Positions 10,604 through 21,200 of a DNA stretch of 64,000 nt are shown one piece after another. Made by a program: the position numbers and the translations under genes. Positions within the stretch are counted from its first letter, which is position 1. The number at the start of each line of letters is the position of its first letter. The DNA lies in the NCBI GenBank assembly GCA_023014335.1, contig JAECYW010000006.1, positions 868,001 to 932,000 on the forward strand, written 5' to 3'. This stretch comes from Galerina marginata (lineage: Eukaryota; Basidiomycota; Agaricomycetes; Agaricales; Galerinaceae). The notes under the pieces were generated by a model. That model saw only the letters and a program-made list of their open reading frames with translations, did not search any database and was not told where the DNA came from.

Positions 10604-12439
10604 ATGTCTGTTATACCAGAAACCAAGCCCCAAACCACTGAGGTCAAGCAGGTTGGAAATCAGCCCTCAGCAGAGGCTGTTGCGGAGCCAAATGGTGCAG
10701 GCATCACCAATGCGCCACAAAACGCTCAAGAGGCCAAATCGGCCACGGAAAAGACTGCAAAGCTGTCGATTGAGGATGAAATTATGAATGGACCATCGAC
10801 ATCTTCAGTCATTGTCGTCCTGTCGCCACCGAAGAGCACGGAGGAGCTGATTGCTGCACGCGCCGAGAAACGCGCAGCTAGGAAGGCGGCGGTTCGTGAG
10901 CAGGCAGATGCCCACAAACGAGCTGTAAGTCTCTCAATTCAAGCCTTCATCGCTGGCTAATAATTTTTCCAGGGAGATATTCTTTTCGAATCCAGGAATT
11001 ACAAAGGAGCATACCCTCAGTACCTCGAAGCTATTCGACTCTGGGGATCGAATCCGACGTATTTCATCAGCCTTGCTGGTGCCTATCGTAAACTTCAATG
11101 GTAAGCTCCTCGTTTATATTGACATGCATATTGGAGAACCTAATTTTTTGAGCACAGGTACGAAGAAGCCGCACACGCCGCCACACGAGCGCTCACTTTG
11201 GATCCCAAAAACTCGGAGGCACGATATGTTCGTGGCGTGGCACGGCTGGAACAAAGGCTGTTGAAGCCTGCTAAAACCGGTTGGTATAACATTCCTCAAC
11301 GACGAACAAGTAAACTAATGAATTCTAGACTTTGAAACCGTCGTCGAGCACGACCCATCCCATCTCCTAGCTCGCGCTGCCCTGACAGAGGTCACACACT
11401 TCATCGCGACGAGCACCCAACTGGGGTCACACGAGCTCTCCCCAAATCCGGTGGACGACGTCGTCAAGGACGTGGACTTTGGTTTCCCACACCGCGACTA
11501 CGAGCCATTGGAGGTAGCCGAGCTCTCAGACTCGAGCGACTGCACCCACGTCGGGAACGGGGTGCAGTGCCGTTTCTACAATCACGATGGCTGTGGGCGC
11601 GGCACAGCCTGCACGTTCTCGCACGCGCCTGACGAGAAAAGCATTCGCGACGAGCTGTGCGTCTATTTTCGACTGATACGTCGTTTTGATGATGCTGATC
11701 TAGATCTGATGATGCAGGGGGAAGAATGTGTGCATGTACTTCCTGATGGATTCGTGCAAGTTCGGGGCAGAGAAGTGCATCTACTCGCATTCGAAGGCGG
11801 CGCTACCAAAACGTGGGTGGTGGACGAGCGCCGAGCAGGTGGCGAAAGTGAAGTCTGTGCTGGAGGTGGCGGAGAAGAAGAGTCGGGAGCAGCGTCAAAA
11901 AGAGACGGAGTTGTGGAAGGCGCATGTCAAGGCTTTGAAGGCTGCTGGACGGCCGCCGAAGTCTGCTGGAGTGAGGGGCCCGGGGAAGAAAGGCGAGAAG
12001 CCGGAAAAGAAAGACGGTGTGGCACCTGCTGCTGAGGAAGCTACTGCAGAGGCAGCGAAGGCGACAGAAGAGGTCAAGGCGAATGGCCATGGCGAACCTC
12101 TCAAGTCAGCCGGTGTTGAGAAGGCCACTCAGAAGAAAGAGGGTGGTGCTAAGCCCAACGGAAACCGTCGTAAGAGCCAGTCTTCTGCGGCGAGGAAGAA
12201 GAAAGCCGCTGCTGCTTCTACCAAAGCCGCGCCAGAAGCCTCAACGGACACGGTTCCTCCTGCCTCTCTGCCTGCCTTGGAAAGTAAAGCTGCTGCTGTG
12301 TCCGCAGGCTTCACCGACTATCAGCTGAACGCCCCGCCCACTGACACGAAACTTGTGAGTTTTATATTCCTCGTCTTGATGGCTGGAGTTCGACTGACCC
12401 TATGTCTCTTAGGAGGCTCCTGTGACCCTGTCATACTGA
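10604..12439 (+). CDS. TPR and CCCH zinc-finger protein
   Basis: Six exons (10604-10924, 10973-11100, 11158-11279, 11329-11656, 11718-12354, 12413-12439) sum to 520 residues. A charged N-terminal region with an Ala/Arg/Lys helix is followed by TPR-like helices (GDILFESRNYKGAYPQYLEA; YEEAAHAATRALTLDPKN; DFETVVEHDPSHLLA). Two CCCH fingers follow: one in VQCRFYNHDGCGRGTACTFSH and one in VCMYFLMDSCKFGAEKCIYSH, the second continuing into LPKRGWW. The C-terminal third is a Lys/Ala/Glu-rich low-complexity tail. The TPR-plus-CCCH layout suggests an RNA-binding adaptor, but no target is shown. The second finger is only in frame if the 61-nt intron at 11657-11717 is removed. The ATG at 10604 is the first in frame. 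Confidence 0.85.
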
Positions 12440-13013
12440 ATCCTGAGGAACATCCGCTGCCGATGCTTCTACATATATCACCAACGTTATTGATAATCTT
12501 GCAAGCTTTTTAGATATTTACTGTGTCATATTTCGTTATATTTATTCACTCTGATCTTCGTATTCGTATCTTGTATATAGATTGCTCTATCTCTATTCTA
12601 GGGCTACCTATTCCGCTTGTTGTAGTACTATATACTTAAATTACTCGACCATTGTGCACAACTTGGTTGTCCATTTTTACCCGCTGGAACAGAACCCGCG
12701 TCACTGAAAGCGAGGTGCACGTGGACAACAATTTTGCTCTCCAGTAACAGTAACTCGACGATGAAATAATGAACCACTGCACCACTACCTTCCGAGTCCA
12801 TATTACGCCTATTATTTCGAGCTGCTGCTGCATATACGGCCTACAACTATGTTCTTGAAAATAGGTTCATGTCCACAGTTCCCCGGAATGCCAAACTTAG
12901 GTCCGCATCAACCGGCCCAAGCAGGATATACATGTCAAATTCAAATGAATCAAATCCAATCTCCCAAGCGAACGAAACCACGAGAACTACATTGACCTTG
13001 TCTTTATACCACC
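12440..13013. other. Intergenic, no gene seen
   Basis: The region is AT-rich just after the stop of the CCCH gene (3' UTR-like) and carries the promoter of the second methyltransferase near 13013. No open frame with recognisable features occurs. Confidence 0.4.
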
Positions 13014-13923
13014 ATGAGGCTAGTAAATGCCCTTTCTCTGCTTTTTGACCTGCGGCTGGCCATTTCTATTGCCATATTTCCGACCCTCAGAGCTCTCATA
13101 TGGGAACCGTCGTTGTTGCTGCGGCCACATGCTCTTTCTCGGGTCTTCATGGCGAATGTGTGGGCTGGCTTTGCGAATGGGACAGATGAAGGTGGTAGGC
13201 AGGTGAAGGAGCAGTTAATCACGCCGAATGCGTACGGTGTCGTGCTGGATATAGGCGCAGGTGAAAACATACATCCGTTCAGAGACCATTTGACTGACCT
13301 TGACACGGTGTGCAGGCCATGGGCATTCCGCGCGGTATTTTAACCGTGCCCGCGTCTCGCGCTACGTTGCCCTAGAGCCAAATACACTCATGCATAAGAA
13401 ATTGCGGGCACAGGCCAACGAAGCTGGCTTTCACGAGTCGGATGGCACGCTCCTGATCCTCTCGTGTGGGGTTGAAGATACCCAGAGCATCTTGTCTGCT
13501 CTATCAATGTCACTTCCGTCACCCCGGTCGCCGCGACATGACCAAGCATCGTTCCCAAGTCCAATCACTCCCGTGGACACCATCATATCGGTATTAACCC
13601 TCTGCACCATCCCCGAACCGCAAAAGAATATCACGCGCCTGGTTAGAGACGTGCTCAAGCCTGGTGGGCAGTTGTTGATATACGAGCATGTGTTGAGTCC
13701 GAGGGAGGATGTGGCGTGGTGGCAGAGGTTTTGGGCGCCTGTGTGGGCGGTTGCGTTTGATGGGTGCCGGATGGACAGGGCCTCGGATGTATGGGTGCGG
13801 GAGATGAAAGTCAGTGGGGAAGACGGGATGAGTGCGTGGAGAGAGGTACGGACGTGGGGCAAGGAGGGAGAAGACGTGGAGAATCTGTTCTGGCATAGTG
13901 TCGGCAAATTCGTAAAGCAATAA
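13014..13923 (+). CDS. METTL7-like SAM-dependent methyltransferase, copy 2
   Basis: Two exons (13014-13260 and 13316-13923) give 284 residues. It shares with the first copy the motif I split by an intron at the same place (VVLDIGAG, then GHGH), VALEPN, EAGFHESDGTLLILSCGVED, DVLKPGGQLLIYEHV, WWQRFWAPVW and a C-terminal NLFWHSVGKFVKQ end. The two copies lie in the same orientation on either side of the CCCH gene, so a local duplication that spanned or skipped that gene is likely. Sequence divergence between the copies is substantial, so the duplication is old and both copies look functional. The substrate is unknown. Confidence 0.85.
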
Positions 13924-14360
13924 CATCTCTTCTCGGTGTAAGTTGATAGGTTAAATTTCAATCGACTGAAACATTACTGTCACCAGGCTGCTCTCCTCTC
14001 TGCCGAAAATTTCGTCCAACAAAACATGCCCTGAAATTTAAAACTCTTTGATAGATCCTCGGTTTTCAAAAATTGCTGGGAGGTGTGTACTTACCTCTAC
14101 CGAGCTGCGAATTGGAGGCAAATTGGGAGATGGGCAATGTCAATGTTGTTTACTCATTTCACCTGAAAGGTAATATAGCCGGCACATGAACGTATTGGTG
14201 CGACGCGACGCAACGCTTCGGTGGGAACCTAAATTTCTAAAATTGCCCCGATTCTTTTCAGAAATGGTGGTGATGCTTTTCTTTTTCCACCCCTTTCGAA
14301 GGTCTATAAGCTGCGTGCTTTAAATAAACTGCAGATAGAATAAGAATTTCAACTAAATAC
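13924..14360. other. Intergenic, no gene seen
   Basis: No coding potential is visible between the second methyltransferase and a dispersed repeat that starts near 14361. Confidence 0.4.
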
Positions 14361-14640
14361 GGCCAATTCATGATAATTCCTTGGTCGTGACTATCAAGCG
14401 ACGTACTTATTCACTTTCCTCAAAATATACACTGCACCTCACTGAACAGTGTCGTTCTTGCAGTCCAGCCTTTTGTTGAAAAAAAATTTAAAGCAATTTC
14501 TTTGCACATGAGCACGATACATGAGTACCGGCGCTTGAATATTTTAGGCGCCCGTACTCATTCAGTCCGTATGTTGGGCAGGTTACGGTCAAACATTTTT
14601 AGCAATCCTGATAAACAGTCGTACTAGACTGAATTAATTT
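14361..14640 (+). repeat. Dispersed repeat, copy 1
   Basis: This stretch matches the reverse complement of 36073-36405 in several blocks: GGCCAATTCATG followed by CCTTGGTCGTG, AAAATATACACTGCA, AGCAATTTCTTTGCAC with GAGCACGATACAT, TTAGGCGCCCGT, and TCAAACATTTTTAG. The blocks are collinear with small indels, so this is one diverged element, not chance similarity. No open frame or obvious terminal repeat is seen. It could be a MITE-like element or a fragment of a larger transposon. Confidence 0.65.
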
Positions 14641-14911
14641 CTTATGCTTACAAACGGGTGTAGAAATTCTACTACTTGCGTAGACGAGAACCTGGGAAGC
14701 TTTTCTTCGAACCTCCTTGGATGTGATTTTGTAGGCACATCCTGCTGAGTCCGAGCGCTTCAGTAAATCGTAGTACTTATTCTACGAATAGGCCACTCCA
14801 CCTTTGTTAAATTTCTGTAAGTGATTTAACGCCCTTTAATAAACTACCGTAATGCTACTAACAAGAGCCCGTCGCCTGAACAACTGACAATCTTATTCCA
14901 TGTCCCCTGAG

Positions 14912-15564
14912 CTAAGCTACCACAGGCACGGTGTACAAGCTTATTGGCGAACATCCCGTCGGTCCATCGCCAGCAGCGAGTTTATACCAGACCTATTTAA
15001 ATGTCGGTCAATCTATTAGCAGCATTAGGGGGAAATTTCACTCACATCTTGGCCGCTCCCGCAGGCATAGAATCCGCCGACGTAGTTGACAACTAACATC
15101 GCTCCAAGCTGGCTGTTTTCGGTGTTTGACTGGATCTGGAATCCGTCGTATCTTGCACATTTATCCGAGCTGGATCCTTGAACGAACCCCAAGGAGCCGT
15201 ATGTGCTGCACCCAGTAGACCCAGGCACAGAACCGATAAGCGGTCGGTACGTGGCTATTCCTGCGGGGTCTTGGGCGGTGAGACGGCCTTGATAGAAATA
15301 GAATTTTCCAATGGTTGCTGTTCCCGTCAATGTCGCGTAGCCACCGGCTCCACCATTTAATCTGAGAGGCTGGTGAGGTGTTTGTTAATCAACGAGGAAA
15401 TTACACAAAAGGACTGGTCTTACAAGGAGATTGGAGGGTGCATTAGAGGACGAAGCAACTAGGTAAAAAAGCGGTGTGTCTGCGCCTGGAAGAACAACGG
15501 AAGCAACTCCAACAGCAAAAGATGCAATTACAACGACTGTGCTTGCTAAGTCGATGAGCTTCAT
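14912..15564 (-). CDS. Small secreted protein, paralogue A
   Basis: Three exons (15564-15424, 15369-15046, 14992-14912) join to 181 residues. A signal peptide covers about the first 22 residues. The mature part begins with ADTPLFYLVASS and continues with FYFYQGRLTA, YRPLI, four conserved cysteines (in TGCST, DKCARY, FYACGSGQ and TGCSP) and a C-terminal VWYK plus LYTVP motif. Four cysteines would allow two disulfide bonds. The family is not one I can name; it looks like a basidiomycete small secreted protein. The final 81-nt exon is missed if the frame is read without splicing. Its tandem neighbour has a middle exon of exactly the same length, 324 nt. Confidence 0.75.
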
Positions 15565-15943
15565 CGTGGAAGTGAGAACGGTAAAACGAGGCGGCGTTGC
15601 TGTATAGAGCTTGCTGGGGGGAGATGAGGGATGAACAGCCGTTTCTTTGTACTTTCTTTCAACAGGGTCACGATGTAGTCAGTCATATGGGCTTGCCTTG
15701 CCAGTGGAGCTTGATAGAAATCGAGGTTATAGATGTCTATCGCTCTTGAACATCATTTTTCTGCAGGGCTGCCGTGATTCATATTCCCAGTGAAGTGTGC
15801 CAAGGTCAAGCAATGGTTACGATGCGATTGCGAAGAATAATCAAGAGTCCGCAGGTGTCCATGAAGAGTAAATACGAGTCCGTCTGTAAGGGATGTAGAG
15901 AGGCTTAGAGAGGTCGTCGAATGATTGCTACTCGTGATCTAAT
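15565..15943. other. Spacer between the two secreted-protein genes
   Basis: This interval holds the promoter of paralogue A and the 3' end of paralogue B, both on the minus strand. No other gene is visible. Confidence 0.4.
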
Positions 15944-16583
15944 CTAATATGAGGGAACTGTGTAGAGGTTGACAGGTTGACAGCCACTCGGTCCGTCGCT
16001 TTCGTTTATTTTGTACCACACCTGAAGAAAGACAATGAGCTTTCTTCCAAACACATTTATCTTAGAAAGACTGACCTCTTGCCCACTACTGCAAGCGTAG
16101 AAACCACCAACGTAGTTAAACACCAATTGGGCACCAAGCTGGCTGTCCTGGTTGTTCGACTGCAGCTGGAATGAGCTATACGAGGCACATTTGTTCGTGC
16201 TGGTTCCCTGGACGAAAGCCAACGCGCCAAAATTTTGGCATCCGTTCGCATCCTGGTGAGTGTCGATTAAAGGTCTGTAGGTGCTTCCGCTTGGGTCAAT
16301 GGCAGTGAGTTGCCCTTGCCAGAAGTAAAAGAGAGCAGGAGTTCCGCTGCCCAGAAACGAGGCGAGGCCGCCTCCGCCCCCGCTGGTCATCCTCAATGGC
16401 TGATAAGTGATGAGTACCATGGACGAGCGAGGGAACGTAGTTCCTTACCAGTAGGTTCACAGACGACGGACTACTCGCCACGAGGTAGAAGAGCGGCGTA
16501 TCTGCATTGGGGATTGTGGCAGACCACACTAACACAGTGAAACTGGAGAGAAGCAACAGAGCCGAGGTAAAGAGATTCTTCAT
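15944..16583 (-). CDS. Small secreted protein, paralogue B
   Basis: Three exons (16583-16449, 16399-16076, 16021-15944) give 178 residues with a signal peptide of about 21 residues. It shares with paralogue A the ADTPLFYLVASS start, YRPLI, NYVGGFYAC.SGQ and VWYK..GDGP-type blocks and the four cysteines, and the intron positions and phases are identical. It carries an extra Gly-rich loop after PLRMT. The two genes are a head-to-tail tandem duplication. Secretion to the cell surface or medium is inferred from the signal peptide. The function is unknown. Confidence 0.77.
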
Positions 16584-17068
16584 GGCGACAACGAAAACAA
16601 AGGCGGGAAGGAAAGGTCGAAATTATTCCATCACAGGTTCTTATATGACGAAACGTGGCTACGCCAGGGTCGAGGAGAAGGTTCCCAGCGGGCAGTGCTG
16701 CCAGACTGTGCCAGTGGTCGACGGTGCAATGATCGTATCAGTGGTATGAGTCATTGACAATTGCTTCGAATTCGAAGCCAATGCAAACGACCGAGCACTA
16801 ACCAACCAATACGCTGAGCAGGCACTTCAGCAGAAATAACATCTCATGGAGAATATGCTTACTTTCATGAAAGGATAGCAGTCGTTGTGATTTCACTAGC
16901 CCAAGAACTCTGTTAGTTATTGTCCGTTCCAAAATAACGCCGTCGCAGACTGCTTTGGGAAGTAAAATCATGCCAATCCCTTGCAGCTCCGCAGATTCAC
17001 AGCATTGTCCATTCTGTTGCGTAGTACTTAGGCTCGCGAGGATCAAATGATATACACGTATTTCGAGT
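16584..17068. other. Intergenic, no gene seen
   Basis: Contains the promoter of secreted-protein paralogue B and the 3' flank of the ATL gene. The minus-strand open frame that crosses part of it has no ATG-led or motif-bearing content beyond the ATL exon. Confidence 0.4.
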
Positions 17069-17643
17069 TTATGCTTCGCTAGGTTCTTCAGCCTCTTCAG
17101 CGCGATTAAGTATTTCCTGGGTGCCAAGAACTTCATCCCGCGAAGGAAACCATCCAAATCGTCCCAAATCTACGCGTAGCTCGCCAGTCCGGCCAGTGAT
17201 AACTTCAACGCCTTCTGCAATAAGGGCATCTCGTTGACGTAGAGCACCGTCTGTGCCAGGACCTCGTGATGAGATTGTGCCAGAAGCTCCGATAACACGA
17301 TGCCATGGAATTGGTGGATTCGTGTTCGGAGGAAGGAATTTGAGAGCTGCATTGAACAGTTAATTCAGAAGGAAAAGGTTGACTGGGATCGGCTTGTCAC
17401 CTTGCCCAACGTGACGGGAATGGTTTGGCATTCCAGCCAACTTTGCAATGTGCCCTATAATATCCAGTCAATACGATAACCACGAGGAATGGTAAGGAGG
17501 CTACGCTCACCATAGCTTGTCACCTTCGCCACTGGGATGAGGCGCACGAGGTCATAAACCTTAACATAAAAAATTAGCAGACATGGCGACTGGAAAATTT
17601 AGAGACTTACAGCAGCATGAAATTCGGCGCTATCTAACGACAT
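17069..17643 (-). CDS. ATL1: Alkyltransferase-like protein (ATL)
   Basis: Four exons (17643-17611, 17559-17511, 17454-17401, 17346-17069) join to 137 residues. The protein has the fold pattern of the O6-alkylguanine-DNA alkyltransferase C-terminal domain: VYDLVRLIPVAKVTSYG, the helix-turn-helix LAGMPNHSRHVGQAL, and the active-site region IPWHRVIGASG. The cysteine of the PCHR motif in true MGMT enzymes is Trp here, as in ATL proteins. By family knowledge such proteins bind O6-alkylguanine without removing the alkyl group and hand the lesion to nucleotide excision repair. The C-terminal tail beyond the ATL core is acidic and about 25 residues longer than in yeast-type Atl1. The first exon codes for only eleven residues. 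Confidence 0.9.
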
Positions 17644-18210
17644 TTGTCTGGAGAAAGAAATAGTTAGATGAGTAGATTGTAACCGTGAAGTCCGTTGTGC
17701 AAGATATGCCGCGCGCGAGAGGGGTTTAATGTCTGGATATTGCTTGCACTGGTTTTGCACGCTTTAGTCTGAGTCTAGCATACAACTTCCTGTTAATTTT
17801 CGAGTTTTATGATGTGGTTGCAAGCAAAGGACAAATTCCTTGTGGCTGTCCTCTAGCCCAATTATGTAATCAGATTCAGTTAACCCGCTTGTTGCCCGCT
17901 CGTTCTTTCTACTGAGGTAGATCCAATTTCATTATAAAACGCGAAATAGTAATATCATTATTGGAATCCAAAAACAAGAACAATATGGGTACAGAATGGG
18001 TACAGAATGAGTACATGAATAATTCATATGAGGTCGTACAAAAGCAATGCAAGAAAGTGGCAACAAACAGTACATATTAAACGACGCAGGAATGTGAGCA
18101 TAGAGCAGAAATCTTCGTGGCGACATTCAAAATGAACCGACGTGAATTATGGTTATATGAATTGGGTATACAAACCGCCTGGGAATAGAGACGACGTGCC
18201 AGGTCGAAAT
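17644..18210. other. Intergenic, no gene seen
   Basis: Holds the promoter of the ATL gene and the 3' flank of the histidine kinase gene, both on the minus strand. A short near-direct repeat of GGGTACAGAATG occurs around 17985-18010. Nothing else stands out. Confidence 0.4.
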
Positions 18211-21200
18211 CTAGGAATAATTCTGGGTAATAGCAAGCGGCCGTCGCATCAGATGATGAATCTTCTGGGCACCACGTTCGCCAGCGAGTTTGTTGATTGC
18301 GTTCAAAAGATCACCACGACGCAGAGGTTCTGCGACAAGACACGTCAATATAGGTGGAGAACGGTTGAACGGTCGGGCTTACTAGTAATATGGTCGTCCA
18401 TTCCTGCCTGCAGGCAACGTTCTCTGTCGCCAATCACTATTTTCAAGTAAGCAAGCAGCCTCTGGCAATTACGGGGCAGACTACTCACTGGCATGTGCTG
18501 TCAGAGCAATGATGGGTGTGGGTGAGAGGCTCTTATGCATCTCATAAGATCGAATGAGTTCCGTCGCCTCCATACCACCCATGAACGGCATTGACACGTC
18601 CATCTGGAATTGTAATCCTTTAAAAGAGGCGAATAACTCAAAGAGTCGATATACGTACGAGAATGATATCGAAAGGTTTGCATTGTGCCACCCGTCCCTT
18701 GAAGGCATCAACAGCCAAGCTTCCATTCTCCGCAATCTCGACGGTGTGCCCGTATTTCTCGAGAATCTTGACGGCGAGTTTTTGGTTCACCAAATTGTCT
18801 TCAGCGAGGAGGATATCGAACGTAACATCATTCGGCGCCGACACAGGGCTGACGGTGTTGGACTCCAGTGCAGAAATCAGGGCGGATGAGAGGTCCTGCG
18901 CAGTAACTGGAGTTGTGACCTGAGAACTTATACTGTTGTCCAAACACCATTTCACTGCAAACACAGCATGTCAAGATTAGCTCCCGGGTCATGAGTAATA
19001 AATTGGATATCTCACGATTGAGTCGGGGCATCGACGGGGCGAGTAGGACAATCGGAATGTAGCGCAGATGCTCAAATTCACGTATACACTCCGTCTGTCA
19101 AGAGGGTGTCAGTAAAACACGGAGATTAGTGTTAAAAAAGAATGAAGGACATACCACTGTTAGAGAATCCACAACGATGGTGTCGATATGAGGGCACTTC
19201 TCCTTGTCGGCCACCTCTCTAACTTCATGCACAACATAGGGCCTGAGGCCGAGGTCTTTTATCCGATCCACGACACCAGTATAGTCAAACAGTGTGTCGA
19301 CAAAGAGAATGGTCCTCTTAGCGAAGGCAGCCATCTTCCCGAGTGTCGCTTCCATCGTCGAATGGCTGATCTGGGAGGTGATAGTGAAGAAGAACTTGCT
19401 GCCCTTCGCCACCTCGCTTTCCACCCACATGTTGCCTTGCATGAGAGAGACGAGTCGTTTCGAAATCGAGAGTCCCAAACCGGTGCCACCGTATTCCTGC
19501 CATAGAGTTAGCTCGTCGTTCCAAGAAGCAAGATAACAAAAAAAGAACAAAACAAATAAAGGTACGTACTCGCGTTGTTGAGCCATCTGCTTGACAGAAA
19601 GTATCGAAGATCAGGTTGAGCTTGTCCTTGGCGATACCAATACCGGTGTCGGTGACACAGAACTCCAACGTGACGCTCTGATCGTCGAGAGCCAGGAGAC
19701 GCGTGCTCAGAGCAACATGGCCTTTGCGAGACGCTTTCGAAGGAGTGAACTTGATAGCATTGCCAACCAGGTTGGTGATAACCTGTCGCAGCCGCAGCGA
19801 GTCACCGATAAGCTGATCCGGAATGTCTGGCTCGACGTCGTACGTCAAATCCAAGTTGTTCTGTGAGGCGCGAACGACAAGGGTCTTGAGGATACCGAAC
19901 ACGGTTTGACGCAGGGAATACGAGACGGCTTCCATGGTCATACGACCAGCTTCGACTATTCGGAATTAAGCTGGTCAACAAAAGCATAAGTTCAGAATAA
20001 AGCAGACTAACTCTTCGAGATATCCAAGATATCATCGATAATCAATAACAGGGACCTCGCCAAACTATGCACGAGCAGCAAACTCTCCCTCTGCGATCTG
20101 TTCAAATCACTGTCGAGAGTCAACTCCGTCATTCCGATGATACCATTCATCGGTGTCCTGGAAAAAGCCCGTCGGTAAGGTCGCCTTCTAGAGAAACAAG
20201 TATCGACCACCAAACACACCTAATCTCGTGCGACATGTTCGCCAAAAATTCACTCTTACTCCTATTCGCCAACTCAGCAGCTTCCCTGGCCGCCGTGTTC
20301 TTCTGAATGCTGTCCCGCAGATTGAACACCATCTGATTAATCTGGGTCTTCAACGAGTCCATCTCTCCGCTGGCCTCGACCGTGATGAACCGTGTAAAGT
20401 CGCCGTCCATAGCAGCAGCCGAGATCTGCGCGAATCCACGCACTTGGGTCGTCAAATTTCCAGCCATGGTGTTCACAGACAACCTGGCCAACCAAAACAT
20501 CATTAAACGGTGGTGTGAACGCGGATGAGGAATGGACGCACGTAATTTCCTGCCAGATACCCTGCACGTTGCCCACCTCGGCTTGGACACCGAGTTTTCC
20601 TTCAGTACCGACCTCACGAGCGACCTTCTTGACCTCGGCCGCGAATATAGCCAATTGATCGATCATGTCGTTGATGGTGTTGACCAAGCTTAACATCTCG
20701 CCAGAAACAGACACTCCCGTAATTTTCTGTGTCAAGTCTCCGCGGGCCACAGCAGTCTGCACGATCAAGGTCAGCGATGGCCTCGGAAATAAGACCGCCT
20801 CGACAACGAGAGCGTATACTGACAGTGGCAACAGCGATAGTTCGCACTTGAAGAGTTAACTAGAGCAGTAAATGTCAACAACAACTCGACCATGAAAAAG
20901 AGAAACACACATTGTTAGCCATGACATTGACGTTATCCGTCAAGTCCTTCCATGTACCGCCAACATTGGTCACCCGCGCCTGACCACCCAAACGACCCTC
21001 CGTTCCGACCTCCCTGGCGACACGTGTAACCTCATCCGCGAACACGCTCAACGACTCCGTCATCCCATTCACAGTCTCCTTCAACTCCAGAATTTCTCCA
21101 CGGACATCGACTTCGATCTTCTTCGTCAAATCACCGCCAGCGACAGCCTTGGTCACTTCTGCGATAGACCGGACTTGGTTCGTCAAATTCATAGCCATCA

